Source: Candidatus Thiodiazotropha endolucinida (lineage in GTDB: Bacteria > Pseudomonadota > Gammaproteobacteria > Chromatiales > Chromatiaceae). Taken from it: a stretch of 64,000 bases of DNA. Below are positions 36,148 to 46,384 of the stretch, piece by piece; position 1 is the first letter of the stretch, and the number at the start of each line of letters is the position of its first letter. Location: the NCBI RefSeq assembly GCF_001715975.1, contig NZ_MARB01000012.1, positions 62,001 to 126,000 on the forward strand, in the 5' to 3' direction. Under the pieces are notes generated by a model, which made no database searches, was not told where the DNA came from, and saw only the letters and a list, made by a program, of their open reading frames with translations. Made by a program: the position numbers and the translations under genes.

Positions 36148-36402
36148 ATGCCCCCACCAGAGAAAATCGTAAAAAAATTGATGGACCTGCTCGATTCAGG
36201 CAAAAAAAAGGATAGGGCCAAATGCGACCGCATCTCAGAACTCTTAAAGAAACTAAAAAAGCAGGAACGCGTAGTCAAAGAGAAACTGGCCAACGAAAAG
36301 GACCGAACAAAACGCAAGCGCCTGTCAACCGAGGTCAAAATCATCCATACTCAGCGTAAAAAGGCGATTCGGCGTTTCAAGGAGCTGAAAAGCAAGTGTT
36401 AG
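36148..36402 (+). CDS. small highly charged coiled-coil protein B, downstream of Na/Pi cotransporter
   Basis: This 84-residue Lys/Arg/Glu-rich helical protein is homologous to the product of 28393-28650, with conserved L-L-K-x-L, E-K, K-R-L, E-x-K-I and R-R-x-K-E/Q-L positions. The ribosome binding site AAGAGG precedes the ATG at a good distance. It shares a transcript with the Na/Pi cotransporter 20 bp upstream. Two Cys (C30 and the final residue) are present. Function is unknown; a partner of PhoU-tailed cotransporters is inferred. Confidence 0.7.
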   Translation: MPPPEKIVKKLMDLLDSGKKKDRAKCDRISELLKKLKKQERVVKEKLANEKDRTKRKRLSTEVKIIHTQRKKAIRRFKELKSKC

Positions 36403-36427
36403 GTAAGCGTGAACACGCTGACAATCA

Positions 36428-37396
36428 CTATTTATAGTTATCCAGTGCATCAAGCAGGCGCTGCCGAATTGCTTGACGCAGATCAGGCGGTGAAATAATT
36501 TCCACATCAGGACCATATTTCAATAGATCCATCAGTAGTTCCTCAGGGTTGCCGTAGGGTAATGTCAATTCGTATCGCCCATCCTCCAGCCAGCGAAACT
36601 GTTGTTTGGGGTGCCACTCTTCAGAGGCCACCCACTTGGCTGCACGGGGTGTGAAGCGCACGACTGCCAGATGATTGGCTTGCCCCGAAAATATGCCGTA
36701 GGTATCGGCAAAGTGGTGTTCCAGCTGCTCTTCCTCCACCTCTTTCGCGGCATAATCCAGCTGCCTTGCTTGCCGAATCGAATCCATGGCAAAGGTACGT
36801 ATTCCCTCACGCAAATGACACCAGGCATCCAGATACCAATTGTCGCGATAGTGGGTGAGGCGTTGTGGAGACACCTCGCGCTCGCTAAGCGTATCACCTG
36901 ATCGGTTGTAATAGGTGAGATAGATCCGGCGCCTGGCTGCCAGGCTTCCTGCAATGAGGGTAAAGAACGGACTGGAGGGCCGGGCGGCGGCTCGTATCAG
37001 TCGAATCCTGTTTGTGAGCGATTCACCACCCTGCCCCTGCTGCCGCTCCAGCAGCGTGTCGATCTTTCGCCGCAACGGTTGCAGGTGGCTCTCCAGGAGG
37101 CCAGGCTGCACTGCTTCAAGTAACTGCTGAACGGTGAGTAATGCATGCAGTTCAGAGGCATTGAACCAGAGTCCCGGCAGTTCATACATCTCCCCTTCAT
37201 TCGGATCGTATCGATAGCCGTTGAGTTTTCGATCATAGACGATCGGTGCATTGAGGTAGAGACGCATCTCTTCGATGAGGCGCTTCACAGTGGCCCGGGA
37301 ACACTCCAGCTCCTGTTCCAATCGATGTCTCGAAACCGGATAGCGGGCTGTCTGCAGGATACGGTTGAGCTCAAAAATCCGGTCGAACCGATCCAT
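36428..37396 (-). CDS. WYL-domain transcriptional regulator (YafY-like)
   Basis: The 322-residue protein has an N-terminal winged helix (residues 1-60, R-H-R-L-E-Q-E-L-E-C-S-R-A-T-V-K-R-L) and a WYL domain (about 140-215) containing D-N-W-Y-L-D-A-W-C-H-L-R-E-G-I-R-T-F-A. A WCX-type C-terminus follows. WYL regulators bind nucleic-acid-type ligands and control varied stress or defence genes. ATG 37396 is chosen over the TTG at 37408. It starts 8 bp after the rsfS stop; targets are unknown. Confidence 0.88.
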   Translation of the reverse strand: MDRFDRIFELNRILQTARYPVSRHRLEQELECSRATVKRLIEEMRLYLNAPIVYDRKLNGYRYDPNEGEMYELPGLWFNASELHALLTVQQLLEAVQPGLLESHLQPLRRKIDTLLERQQGQGGESLTNRIRLIRAAARPSSPFFTLIAGSLAARRRIYLTYYNRSGDTLSEREVSPQRLTHYRDNWYLDAWCHLREGIRTFAMDSIRQARQLDYAAKEVEEEQLEHHFADTYGIFSGQANHLAVVRFTPRAAKWVASEEWHPKQQFRWLEDGRYELTLPYGNPEELLMDLLKYGPDVEIISPPDLRQAIRQRLLDALDNYK

Positions 37397-37404
37397 GCAA
37401 GGTG

Positions 37405-37764
37405 TCAAATAGATTTAAGTTTCTGCGCAGGGTTGTCCGGCTCATCCAGAGACCAGAGTCTTTCCAGATGGTAGAAATCCCGCACCTTTGGCTGCATCAC
37501 ATGCACCACGACACCGTTAAGGTCCACCAGGGCCCATTCACCATCTTCCATCCCCTCGGTACCGAGCGGGGCTTCACCGGCTTGTTTCGCTTTGAAGGCC
37601 ACTGTCTGGGCAATCGATTTCACATGCCTGTCAGAGGTGCCGCTGGCGACAACCATGATATCTGTTATGCTGGTCTTTCCTCGTACATCCAGTACCACCA
37701 CATCCTTAGCTTTCATGTCGTCCAGCGCCTGCAGAACGACGTCTCTGAGTTCTTCTATTTGCAT
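37405..37764 (-). CDS. rsfS: ribosomal silencing factor RsfS
   Basis: This 119-residue protein of the Iojap/RsfS family binds uL14 of the large ribosomal subunit and blocks subunit joining under nutrient limitation. It shows the family segments [23 protein letters not shown] and the C-terminal W-x-L-x-D-x-x-G-V-V-V-H-V-M. Length and order (nadD upstream) match gammaproteobacteria, where nadD-rsfS adjacency is standard. Confidence 0.95.
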   Translation of the reverse strand: MQIEELRDVVLQALDDMKAKDVVVLDVRGKTSITDIMVVASGTSDRHVKSIAQTVAFKAKQAGEAPLGTEGMEDGEWALVDLNGVVVHVMQPKVRDFYHLERLWSLDEPDNPAQKLKSI

Positions 37765-37846
37765 TGAGTCCTGTGTCTGTTGCCTAAAAAAGTGACCGAA
37801 TCACCGGTGGGGTGCGATTTTACCCAATCTTAAGGTCAAGCATAAC

Positions 37847-38497
37847 CTATTGTGGCTCTTTTGCATGATCCGTCAGATAGAGATGTTTGTTTTCAATGAG
37901 TTGCAGCACCGCCTCCGGTAGCAGAAAGCGTGGAGTCCGCCCCTCGGCAACCAGGCTACGGATCTTGCTCGCTGAAATATCAAGCTGGGTAACCGGCTGG
38001 TGCAGGATCATGCCACAATCCCGATCCCTGAGTTGCGCAGGGTTGGAGACGAGACGGGCATCAAGCAGCATTTCAACCTTTGATTCCTTGGAGCGCTCCT
38101 CCCCCGGCCGCTTCATCACAATGAGATGGGCAAGACGCAGAATCTGATCCGGGCGATGCCAGCCGAGAAAACCGTCAAATGCATCCATGCCCAACAACAG
38201 GCATAACGACCTGTCAGGTTGTTCTTTTCGCAAACTGGCGAGAGTATCCACCGTATAGGAATCCCCTGCACGCCGTATCTCCCTGTCGTCGACAACAAAA
38301 CCCTGTTGCTGTCGCGTTGCGAGGCGCACCATTTCGAGTCTCAGATCTGCGGGTGTCTTGGGCTGATCGCGGTGTACCGCGCCATGCAGGGGGATGAATC
38401 GGACCTCATCCAGCCCGACAGTTTGCATCACATCCAGCGCAGTGCGCAGATGGCCGAAGTGAATCGGATCGAAGGTGCCACCGAAAATGCCGATCAT
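37847..38497 (-). CDS. nadD: nicotinate-nucleotide adenylyltransferase
   Basis: NadD converts nicotinate mononucleotide and ATP to deamido-NAD in NAD synthesis. The 216-residue protein has the nucleotidyltransferase motif G-G-T-F-D-P-I-H-F-G-H-L at residues 5-16 and the C-terminal I-S-A-S-K-I-R motif (here D-I-S-A-S-K-I-R-S). Length matches E. coli NadD (213). It lies between proA and rsfS on the same strand, 14 bp after proA. Confidence 0.95.
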   Translation of the reverse strand: MIGIFGGTFDPIHFGHLRTALDVMQTVGLDEVRFIPLHGAVHRDQPKTPADLRLEMVRLATRQQQGFVVDDREIRRAGDSYTVDTLASLRKEQPDRSLCLLLGMDAFDGFLGWHRPDQILRLAHLIVMKRPGEERSKESKVEMLLDARLVSNPAQLRDRDCGMILHQPVTQLDISASKIRSLVAEGRTPRFLLPEAVLQLIENKHLYLTDHAKEPQ

Positions 38498-38511
38498 CTT
38501 CTCGCGTCTAG

Positions 38512-39783
38512 TCAGCTACGGATGTGACCATCACCAAGCACGATGAACTTTACCGAGGTCAGCCCCTCCAGGCCGACCGGGCCCCGAGCGTGGAACTTGT
38601 CTGTCGAGATACCGATTTCAGCGCCCAAGCCATATTCGAATCCATCCGCGAAACGGGTCGAGGCGTTTACCATCACCGAGCTTGAATCCACTTCGGTGAG
38701 AAAACGGCGGGCACGTGTGTAATTCTCGGTCACAATGGCATCAGTATGCTGAGAACTGTGGCGATTGATATGAGCAATGGCCTGTTCCAGGCCTGCGACA
38801 ACCTTGATGGAGAGTATCGGCGCCAGATACTCTGTATCCCAATCAGCCTCGGTCGCTGGCTGACAGTCGGCAACGATCTCCCGCGTGCGTTCACACCCCC
38901 GCAGTTCGACCCCCTTGTCGATCAGCGCACCGCCAATCTTTGAGAGGGTCTGTTCAGCGACCCCATCCGCCACCAGCAGGGTCTCCATTGTGTTACAGGT
39001 GCCATAGCGTTGAGTTTTGGCGTTCATCGCCACTGCAAATGCCTTGTCAAGATCGGCCTGGTCATCGATATAGACATGACAGATCCCGTCCAGATGCTTG
39101 ATTACCGGCACTCTGGCTTCCTGGCTGATACGCTCGATCAGGCCTTTGCCTCCGCGTGGAATAATGACATCGATTGATTCAGGCATGGTGATCATCTGAC
39201 CCACGGCAGAGCGGTCGGTGGTGGCCACCACCTGTACCGCTTCCTGAGGCAGGCCCGCTTTTCGTAAACCGCTATGAATCGAAGCCGCAATTGCCTGGTT
39301 GGAATAGTAGGCCTCGCTGCCACCCCGCAACACTGCGGCATTACCGGATTTCATACAGAGTGCCGCAGCATCGGCTGTGACATTGGGACGTGATTCGTAA
39401 ATGATGCCGACGACCCCCAAAGGCACCCGCATACGACCCACCTGGATCCCGCTCGGGAGATACTTCATATCAAAGATCTCGCCGATGGGATCGGAAAGAG
39501 CGGCAATCTGACGCAAACCCTCGATCATGCTGTCGATTCGCCCAGGCGTCAGTTCGAGGCGATCCAGCAAGGCTGCGTCCAGCCCTTTCTCCGCACCCGC
39601 CTCCAGATCCTTGCTGTTTTCCGCCATCAACCTCTCTCTGGACACACCCAGTTCATCGGCAATGGCCTCGAGAGCTCTGTTTTTTTGCGCGGTAGTGGCG
39701 CTGGCAAGCACCCTTGAGGCCTGGCGGGCCTCTCCACCGAGCGCTGTCATGTAGCTGGCGACATCGGAAATCTGTTTTGACAT
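38512..39783 (-). CDS. proA: gamma-glutamyl phosphate reductase
   Basis: ProA reduces gamma-glutamyl phosphate to glutamate semialdehyde in proline synthesis. The 423-residue aldehyde-dehydrogenase-fold protein carries the catalytic Cys segment [11 protein letters not shown] near residue 258 and the family signature [10 protein letters not shown] near 375. The kinase gene proB is not in the window. The proA-nadD-rsfS order is common in gammaproteobacteria. Confidence 0.96.
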   Translation of the reverse strand: MSKQISDVASYMTALGGEARQASRVLASATTAQKNRALEAIADELGVSRERLMAENSKDLEAGAEKGLDAALLDRLELTPGRIDSMIEGLRQIAALSDPIGEIFDMKYLPSGIQVGRMRVPLGVVGIIYESRPNVTADAAALCMKSGNAAVLRGGSEAYYSNQAIAASIHSGLRKAGLPQEAVQVVATTDRSAVGQMITMPESIDVIIPRGGKGLIERISQEARVPVIKHLDGICHVYIDDQADLDKAFAVAMNAKTQRYGTCNTMETLLVADGVAEQTLSKIGGALIDKGVELRGCERTREIVADCQPATEADWDTEYLAPILSIKVVAGLEQAIAHINRHSSQHTDAIVTENYTRARRFLTEVDSSSVMVNASTRFADGFEYGLGAEIGISTDKFHARGPVGLEGLTSVKFIVLGDGHIRS

Positions 39784-40176
39784 GATCGTATGGTTGTCTC
39801 GTTAATTACTGCAGCCTAGGTTTAGGCAGCTGGATCAATTAAGCTGCTAACTTTAACAAATCTCGAACAAAATAACGCCATCCTTGATCCGGTCCTCCCC
39901 CGACCGGCAGTGCACCCGCTTCTCAAATGCGTGTATCTCAAAAACCATAATAAATTTATGGAGACAATTCGTGAGCCCCCCTGATCTTCTCATCAGATTA
40001 TTTACATCTTATTGATAATAATAAGTAATTATCTCACCGAGACTTCAATGACCGAAACCATTCGCCATCGCTGAATTGAATTATTGCCTCTTCTGATCAC
40101 CAAATTACTTAAGTTCGACAGAATCCAACCGATCTATGTTGTGAGTAAAGATAGATATCGAGCAAAGCCTACGGCC
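39784..40176. other. intergenic region upstream of proA and the aspartic protease gene
   Basis: About 390 bp, AT-rich around 39990-40040. It is divergent and so likely contains two promoters; no clear operator or RNA is visible. Frames extending the protease N-terminus into this region (from TTG 40084) are not supported. Confidence 0.4.
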
Positions 40177-40692
40177 ATGATCAAAACACTTCTAAGTACC
40201 CTGTTGATACTCGGTTATAGCGGTCAGCTATGGGCGGAGCAGTTCATCTTTGATGTACCCATGTTCTCCAAGGGCGCCAGCACCTACTATATAGCGGGTA
40301 AGATCGGAGACATGCCGGAAACAGAGTTCATGGTCGATACAGGCTCCAGTTATATGACTATCAATGAGGTTACTCTGAGCGAGTTGCAGGCCAGTGGCAG
40401 TCCACGCTACTTACGGAATTTGAAGGGAGTATTAGCCAATGGAGATGAGTTGAATGTACCTGTCTACAAGATCTCGAATGTTCGAATCGGCGATGAATGC
40501 CTGTTGAAGGAGGTTGACGTCGCGGTGTTTCCCGGTAAGACACGTCAGATCCTGGGGTTGAGCGCATTGTCGAAGACCGCACCTTTTATTTTTTCCACCC
40601 AACCACCACAGCTACAGTTGAGTAATTGCCATCTGGTTAAGGCGGAGACCGGCAACCAGACTAAGCTGGCCGCCGGTATTAAGACCCCCTAA
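40177..40692 (+). CDS. periplasmic retropepsin-like aspartic protease
   Basis: With ATG 40177 the protein has 171 residues and begins with a signal peptide (cleavage near L-W-A|E). The retroviral-type aspartic protease motif F-M-V-D-T-G-S-S-Y-M follows near residue 52, then I-L-G-L-S-A-L, the family's second signature. Such single-domain 'clan AA' proteases are expected to dimerise. Two Cys may form a disulfide (C-L-L-K and S-N-C-H). It is likely periplasmic; its substrates are unknown. It converges with the EF-hand genes. Confidence 0.8.
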   Translation: MIKTLLSTLLILGYSGQLWAEQFIFDVPMFSKGASTYYIAGKIGDMPETEFMVDTGSSYMTINEVTLSELQASGSPRYLRNLKGVLANGDELNVPVYKISNVRIGDECLLKEVDVAVFPGKTRQILGLSALSKTAPFIFSTQPPQLQLSNCHLVKAETGNQTKLAAGIKTP

Positions 40693-40717
40693 AAGGAGAT
40701 CCTACTCCCTACCGAAG

Positions 40718-40969
40718 TTATTTGCCTTCAGGGGCGCTGCTAGCCTCGAATGCACTGAACTCGGCCGCATCAACTTGTCCATCCTGATTCGCATCGGCGG
40801 TTTCCCAGCCCTTATAGAGCGCCTCGTGAGCTGTCGCCTCTTCAGAAGAGATGGCACCATCAGCATTGGCGTCGAGTTTGCTGAATGCATCCTCGCCAGC
40901 AACCGCTGCGGTAAGAAAACCTGCTGCTGCCAGAGCTACTGCAGAATGGAGGATAGTTTTTTTATTCAT
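40718..40969 (-). CDS. secreted EF-hand protein 1
   Basis: The 83-residue protein has a signal peptide (A-V-A|G) and two EF-hand loops, D-A-N-A-D-G-A-I-S-S-E-E and D-A-N-Q-D-G-Q-V-D-A-A-E, each with the canonical D-x-[DN]-x-D-G pattern and a final Glu. It should bind Ca2+ in the periplasm. ATG 40969 follows AAGGAG at a good distance. Its paralogue is the next gene upstream (41129-41380). Confidence 0.9.
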   Translation of the reverse strand: MNKKTILHSAVALAAAGFLTAAVAGEDAFSKLDANADGAISSEEATAHEALYKGWETADANQDGQVDAAEFSAFEASSAPEGK

Positions 40970-41128
40970 AATGTTCTCCTTAACGGAATGTAATGATTTT
41001 CGATCCAAAAAGCCCTGTCTGGGCCCTCCGGTATTTCATGAGACACCGCTGGGGGAAGAATTTAAGTGAAGTCAATCACAAAAACACAACTTTAATTCCC
41101 AGCAAAAATGGGTTTTTAGGGTTACTCC

Positions 41129-41380
41129 TTATTTCTCGCTGTTTTCACTTTTAATTTCAAAGGCGCTGAACTCGGCGGAATCGATTCTGCCGTCGTTATT
41201 GGCATCGACAGTTGACCAGTTCTTATAGAGTGCCTCGCTTACAATCGACTCTTCTGCGGAGATGAAACCATCTGCATTTCGATCCAGCTTCATGAACGCG
41301 TCTTCAGCGGCTGTGACGCTACACACCCCACCTAATGTTATAATTGCAAAAACTTGATTTATTAGGATTTTTTTCATCAC
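41129..41380 (-). CDS. secreted EF-hand protein 2
   Basis: An 83-residue paralogue of the neighbouring EF-hand protein. It has a signal peptide (V-T-A-A|E) and the loops D-R-N-A-D-G-F-I-S-A-E-E and D-A-N-N-D-G-R-I-D-S-A-E. Conserved D-A-F-x-K-L-D and E-A-L-Y-K-x-W segments align without gaps, pointing to a tandem duplication. The GAGCAGG ahead of the ATG is a plausible ribosome binding site. Confidence 0.9.
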   Translation of the reverse strand: MMKKILINQVFAIITLGGVCSVTAAEDAFMKLDRNADGFISAEESIVSEALYKNWSTVDANNDGRIDSAEFSAFEIKSENSEK

Positions 41381-41539
41381 CTGCTCCTTGTTGATGTTGT
41401 TTGAATCCCAGGCCGCCAGGATAGCGGCCTTGGGTGGCAGATCTGACTATGCGGGAAGAATTAATGGCTTGACCTGGTTCACAAATAAGCGTTATGCCCA
41501 TTACAAACCATTATCTCCCTGGGCACTGTGAGCAACAGG

Positions 41540-42550
41540 TCACATCTGAGGTATGCCCGCCATACCCCTTGCGAGCTGTTGAAACAACAACCAGGGATCC
41601 GCAGAATCCAGCCCCTTTATTGCCTTATCCGCCAGCGCGCAATCCGATAACAGACGCTGCCAATGATCCACCTGTCGCTGCAATGCCCTGCGCAGGATCG
41701 GCTTACGCCTGTCCCAGACGTGGTGTTTAGCCATTACCTGGTCCACACCCACGCCCAACCTTATCTCAAAGCCCATTTCGGCGAGCAGACGAATCTCCCG
41801 GCTTAATGCCCAAAGCACCACCGGTGCCGCAACACCCTCACCCTTCAGACCCTGCAAAATACGGCTCCCCTTGGTGATATCGCCCACAAGCAGGGTATCG
41901 ACGAGGGTAAAGATATCGAACCGGGCACTATCAGCCACGGCCTCGATGAGCTTTTCCGGTGTAACCACACCCTGACCATACAACAGCAACAGTTTCTCTA
42001 TCTCTTGGCTGGCCGCAAGCAGATTTCCCTCGACCCGATCTGCAAGCATCTCCACCACACCTGTTTCCGGTATCAGTCCCGCGCGTCGCAAGCGCTGCTC
42101 GATCCAGGGGACCAGCCGCTTCCCTTCAACCGGCCAGATCTGTACCACCACACCTGTCCGCTCAACCGCCTGATACCACTTGCTGTTTGCCTGCATCCGT
42201 TCCAATTTGGGAAGTGTTATCAGCAAGATGGTATCGATTGCCGGACGCTGGCAGTAGGCGCCGAGGGATTTCCCCCCTTCTGCACCCAGTTTTCCACTGT
42301 TGAGGCGTAGCTCCAGTAGCCGTTTCTCACCAAACAGCGAAAGGCTTTCGGCGGCAGTGTTCAGACTCGACCAGTCAAATCCACCCACCTGATCCAGGAC
42401 TTCACGTTCGCTGTATCCCTGCCGATGCGCTGCATGCCTTATCGCATCCCCCGCCTCTTGCATCTGTAAGGGTTCGTCACCGCTCAACAGATAGACAGGG
42501 GCAAGCTGTTGCTGCAGATGGTTTTCCAGTTGTTCATTGCGCAGACGCAT
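41540..42550 (-). CDS. holA: DNA polymerase III subunit delta
   Basis: HolA is the clamp-loader delta subunit that opens the beta clamp. The 336-residue protein has the N-terminal P-V-Y-L-L-S-G-D-E-P-L motif (18-28) and the A-A-S-Q-E-I-E-K-L motif of the AAA-like core. Length fits E. coli HolA (343). It follows lptE by 20 bp; leuS-lptE-holA is the classical gammaproteobacterial order. Confidence 0.94.
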   Translation of the reverse strand: MRLRNEQLENHLQQQLAPVYLLSGDEPLQMQEAGDAIRHAAHRQGYSEREVLDQVGGFDWSSLNTAAESLSLFGEKRLLELRLNSGKLGAEGGKSLGAYCQRPAIDTILLITLPKLERMQANSKWYQAVERTGVVVQIWPVEGKRLVPWIEQRLRRAGLIPETGVVEMLADRVEGNLLAASQEIEKLLLLYGQGVVTPEKLIEAVADSARFDIFTLVDTLLVGDITKGSRILQGLKGEGVAAPVVLWALSREIRLLAEMGFEIRLGVGVDQVMAKHHVWDRRKPILRRALQRQVDHWQRLLSDCALADKAIKGLDSADPWLLFQQLARGMAGIPQM

Positions 42551-42570
42551 GTGGAATCCCGAGAATATCG

Positions 42571-43065
42571 CTATTTGATGGCTTCGAGACGACGAATGAT
42601 CTGTTCCGCCATTTCATTTCGCATATCATATTTCATCAAGCTGGTTTCACTTCTTTGGCCGAGCTCATCGTCACCACTGAAACTGAGCTGACGCAACAGA
42701 TCCAGCTGCTGCTCCACGCCCGGTTCACCGCTACCCGGCACCCTGGCACGAATCACGGCAGATAGATGCAGTTCCTTGTCCAGCGCCTTGCCGCCGGCAT
42801 CCACCGATAGCACTCTGCTGGTGAACCTTTCCTCTACGACCTCGATATTCAGCTTTGCTGAGGCTTCATCACCGGCCATTACCGCACCCCTGCCCTGTAA
42901 ATTGTCATACAGAACAGCGGCCAGGCTCTCCCGTTTCTCAAAACCGGAGATATAGAGCCCATTCAGTGCGGGTGACAGCTGCCCATACCCCTTGAGGTGG
43001 AAACCGCAACCCGCGAAAAGGACCGATATCAGCACGCTCCAAAGCAGTTGATGGCGAATATGCAC
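42571..43065 (-). CDS. lptE: LPS assembly lipoprotein LptE
   Basis: LptE plugs and supports the LptD outer-membrane LPS translocon. The protein (164 residues from GTG 43065) has a lipoprotein signal ending F-A-G-C-G-F-H-L-K-G, the invariant LptE start, and the usual C-terminal M-x-x-E-M-A-E-Q-I-I-R-R-L. GTG 43065 lies 4 bp after the leuS stop and puts the signal at the N-terminus; a TTG at 43080 would overlap leuS. Confidence 0.92.
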   Translation of the reverse strand: MHIRHQLLWSVLISVLFAGCGFHLKGYGQLSPALNGLYISGFEKRESLAAVLYDNLQGRGAVMAGDEASAKLNIEVVEERFTSRVLSVDAGGKALDKELHLSAVIRARVPGSGEPGVEQQLDLLRQLSFSGDDELGQRSETSLMKYDMRNEMAEQIIRRLEAIK

Positions 43066-43069
43066 TGAA

Positions 43070-45652
43070 CTATTTGGCAACGATATTCACCAGTTTATTC
43101 GGCACCACAATGGTCTTCCTGACAGTCGCCTCACCGATAAATCGCTGCACATTGTCATTTGCCAGCGCCAAGGCCTCGATAGCCTGTTTTTCGGCATCCG
43201 CAGGTACCTGTATGGTTGCCCGCACCTTGCCGTTAACCTGTACCACATAGGGCAGGCTCTCCTGTTTCAGGGCAGCCTCATCGGGTTGTGGCCATTCGCT
43301 GTCGAGTATCTCATCCCCATACCCCAGATCACACCAAAGGCGATGGGTTACGTGAGGTGCGATCGGCGCCAGCAGGCGTAATACCAGGGATACGCCTTCA
43401 CGCAGCAGCTGATGATCCGCAGGTGCGTCTCCCAGCTTGTAGAGGATATTTATCATCCCCATACAGGCAGACACGACATTGTTGAAACGCTGACGCTCGT
43501 AGTCATAAAGGGCTTTTTTCAATAACTCATGAATTTCCCGCCGTGCCGTCTTCTGGGATTCAGCCAGTTCTTCCACTGCCGTCTCCGCTGCCATCGGCTT
43601 GGCGTAGATAGCCTCCGCCAACGCCCACAAGCGCCTGAGAAATCGATGCGCACCCTCGACCCCCTCGTCATTCCACTCCAATGACTGGTCTGGCGGGGAT
43701 GTAAACATGGTATAGAGACGAACCGTATCGGCCCCATAGCGATCGATGAGCGCCTGTGGATCAACCCCGTTATTCTTTGACTTCGACATCTTTTCGATGC
43801 CGCCGATGATAACCGGTCCGCCATCCTCCTGCAGGCAGGCTGAAAGTGGGCGTCCCTTCTGATCACGCTCAACCTCAACCTCGGTAGGGTTATACCAGTG
43901 CTTGGATCCGTCATCCTGATCCCGATAATAGGTGTCCGCGACAACCATTCCCTGGGTCAACAGACGCGTGAATGGCTCATCGCTCTTCACCAGACCGGCA
44001 TCGCGCAACAGTTTGTGATAGAAACGGGCATATAAAAGGTGCAACACCGCATGTTCGATACCGCCTATATAGTGGTCGACAGGCAACCAATAGTCTGCCC
44101 GGTCATCGAGCATGGCATTGGCATCAGGACAGGTGAAACGCGCATAGTACCAACTCGATTCCATAAAGGTATCGAAGGTATCTGTCTCCCGTTGCGCCTC
44201 TCCACCACACTCCGGACAACTGCAGGCAGAGAATGCGGGATTATCTTTAATCGGATTGATCGTGTTTTCGTCGTAGACGATGTCTTCGGGCAGCCGCACC
44301 GGCAAATCTTCCAGCGGCACTGGAACAATCCCGCAGTTATCACAGTGAATCATGGGTATCGGCGCACCCCAGTAGCGCTGGCGTGAAAGCCCCCAGTCGC
44401 GCAGACGATACTGTTTGGTCTTTTGTCCTTTGCCCCTTTCCTGCAGCCACTCCGCTATGGCATCGAAGGCGGCGGCCGACGAAAGGCCGTTAAAGGGTCC
44501 CGAATCCCGCAGAGCACCCGACTCGGTATAGGCAGCGGCCGATATATCAGGATTGGCGCCCTCGCTGGGGTAGATCACCTGTTTGATCGGAATTCCATAC
44601 TCGCGGGCAAAGGCATGATCACGTTCGTCATGTGCCGGAACCGCCATGACCGCCCCCGTTCCATAACCCATCAACACAAAGTTCGCGGCATAGATGGGTA
44701 CCGCTTCACCGCTTACCGGATGGATCGCATCGATCCCAAGCGGAATTCCTTTTTTCTCGATCGTCTCCAGATCGGCCTCGGAGGTCCCGCCCCGGCGACA
44801 CTCTTCTATAAAGGCCGCGAGCCGATCATTCGTTTCTGCAGCCTTCAACGCCAACGGATGTTCAGCGGCGACGGCGACATAAGTGACCCCCATCAAGGTG
44901 TCAGGGCGCGTTGTATAGATGGTCAGAGGTTCATCCGATGCATCGATATCGAATACCATCTCGACACCAAAGGAACGGCCGATCCAGTTACGCTGCATGG
45001 TACGCACCTGCTCGGGCCAACCCTCCAGATTATCGATCTCATCCAGCAGTTCATCCGCGTAGTCGGTGATCTTGACGAACCATTGTGGAATCTCACGCCG
45101 CTCGACCAGAGCCCCTGAGCGCCAGCCACGACCGTCGATGACCTGCTCATTGGCCAGAACTGTCTGATCCACCGGATCCCAGTTGACAACGGCATGCTTG
45201 CGGTACACCAAACCCTTTTTGAAGAGCTCGGTGAACAACCACTGCTCCCACTTATAGTAACCGGGTTGACAGGTTGCCAGCTCCCGGCGCCAATCGTAGC
45301 CGAAACCGAGCCGAATCAACTGGCCCTTCATATAGGCGATGTTGTCATATGTCCACCCGGCCGGAGCAACCCTGTTCTTCAACGCCGCATTCTCCGCAGG
45401 AAGACCAAAGGCATCCCAGCCCATGGGTTGCAGCACGTTTTTGCCCAGCATACGTTGATATCGGGCAATCACATCACCGATAGTGTAATTACGCACATGC
45501 CCCATATGCAGCTTACCGCTGGGGTATGGAAACATGGAGAGGGAGTAAAATTTCTCTTTACCCGGATCCTCTTCGACCTCAAAGGTCTTTTCTGTCTCCC
45601 AGTATGCCTGCACCTCTGCCTCGAGGGCTGCAGGTTCGTAGTTTTTATGCAT
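43070..45652 (-). CDS. leuS: leucyl-tRNA synthetase
   Basis: The 860-residue class I synthetase has the HIGH-type motif ([11 protein letters not shown] near 42-52), the CP1 editing domain (with [10 protein letters not shown] near 245) and the K-M-S-K-S loop near 620. Its length equals that of the E. coli enzyme. ATG 45652 is used: longer starts add 27 residues of unlike sequence. First gene of leuS-lptE-holA. No T-box-like leader is seen. Confidence 0.96.
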   Translation of the reverse strand: MHKNYEPAALEAEVQAYWETEKTFEVEEDPGKEKFYSLSMFPYPSGKLHMGHVRNYTIGDVIARYQRMLGKNVLQPMGWDAFGLPAENAALKNRVAPAGWTYDNIAYMKGQLIRLGFGYDWRRELATCQPGYYKWEQWLFTELFKKGLVYRKHAVVNWDPVDQTVLANEQVIDGRGWRSGALVERREIPQWFVKITDYADELLDEIDNLEGWPEQVRTMQRNWIGRSFGVEMVFDIDASDEPLTIYTTRPDTLMGVTYVAVAAEHPLALKAAETNDRLAAFIEECRRGGTSEADLETIEKKGIPLGIDAIHPVSGEAVPIYAANFVLMGYGTGAVMAVPAHDERDHAFAREYGIPIKQVIYPSEGANPDISAAAYTESGALRDSGPFNGLSSAAAFDAIAEWLQERGKGQKTKQYRLRDWGLSRQRYWGAPIPMIHCDNCGIVPVPLEDLPVRLPEDIVYDENTINPIKDNPAFSACSCPECGGEAQRETDTFDTFMESSWYYARFTCPDANAMLDDRADYWLPVDHYIGGIEHAVLHLLYARFYHKLLRDAGLVKSDEPFTRLLTQGMVVADTYYRDQDDGSKHWYNPTEVEVERDQKGRPLSACLQEDGGPVIIGGIEKMSKSKNNGVDPQALIDRYGADTVRLYTMFTSPPDQSLEWNDEGVEGAHRFLRRLWALAEAIYAKPMAAETAVEELAESQKTARREIHELLKKALYDYERQRFNNVVSACMGMINILYKLGDAPADHQLLREGVSLVLRLLAPIAPHVTHRLWCDLGYGDEILDSEWPQPDEAALKQESLPYVVQVNGKVRATIQVPADAEKQAIEALALANDNVQRFIGEATVRKTIVVPNKLVNIVAK

Positions 45653-45961
45653 GTTATGGTCCGACTGGATCGTTGTTAAATATGGATTGACCGGAAGGCA
45701 TGTCCCGCAGAGAATGGCCCCGGTTCGCGCCAAAGCGCTTAATATCGCGGAAGGATACCGCAGCTGGCTGCTGACAGAAAGACGTCACACCCAGGTCTCG
45801 ATGAATTCAAGCACCAATAGATGCGAACTCACACCCTGAGATGACCACGCATACTCATTCTTAATCTTGGTGACTAGAGTTTGATAATACTGTTTACAGG
45901 GTGAATGTCTAAGTGGCGGACTTATGTGGAAACAGGAATTTAAGTCAGGCTCATAGTAGGT
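45653..45961. other. intergenic region upstream of leuS
   Basis: About 310 bp that should contain the leuS promoter. I see no gene, hairpin terminator or known leader RNA. Confidence 0.4.
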
Positions 45962-46384
45962 CTAAGAGGCCTTTAATCTTGCTTCTTCCAGGGCGGAAAA
46001 CATTGTTTCGATAACTTCGTCGATCACGTACAGCCATGCGGCCAGGACCTCGTCATCGTATTCATCATCATAGATCTTGACCGCCTCCAACAACGCCTCT
46101 TCCCACATGTTGAAGTGCTTGCGCTGAACATTCAGGCGCTTGTGTATGCGCCCCAACATCTCGATATAGAGTGTCAGCCCTGGCCGCCCCTCGGCGGTTT
46201 CAGCAAGCATGAACAGGGTCTCGCGCAACTTTTTTTTCAACTGCGCCATATCTCTATTCTTGAAAAACCTGCTGATTTCATCGGACTGGTTGATGAAATT
46301 ATCGTAAAAACAGTCGAAAAAGGCTGGCGATGAAGTCACCCGCTGCAAACTTCGATTAAATATTTCGAGATTGTGTTGATTCAT
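45962..46384 (-). CDS. single-domain globin
   Basis: The 140-residue helical protein matches bacterial single-domain globins: F-x-x-x-F-Y-D-N-F near 22-30 (A/B helices), F-F-K-N-R-D-M near 40-46 (CD corner), E-G-R-P near 65, then R-I-H-K-R-L-N-V near 79-86 with H81 as the likely proximal haem ligand. W94 and W117 are at family positions. It may sense or bind O2 or NO. It has no attached output domain and no operon partner. Confidence 0.8.
   Translation of the reverse strand: MNQHNLEIFNRSLQRVTSSPAFFDCFYDNFINQSDEISRFFKNRDMAQLKKKLRETLFMLAETAEGRPGLTLYIEMLGRIHKRLNVQRKHFNMWEEALLEAVKIYDDEYDDEVLAAWLYVIDEVIETMFSALEEARLKAS

Noticed and set aside
45653-45961. Possible T-box or attenuator leader for leuS
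   Set aside because: No specifier stem, antiterminator or terminator hairpin is visible, and T-boxes are not expected in this group.
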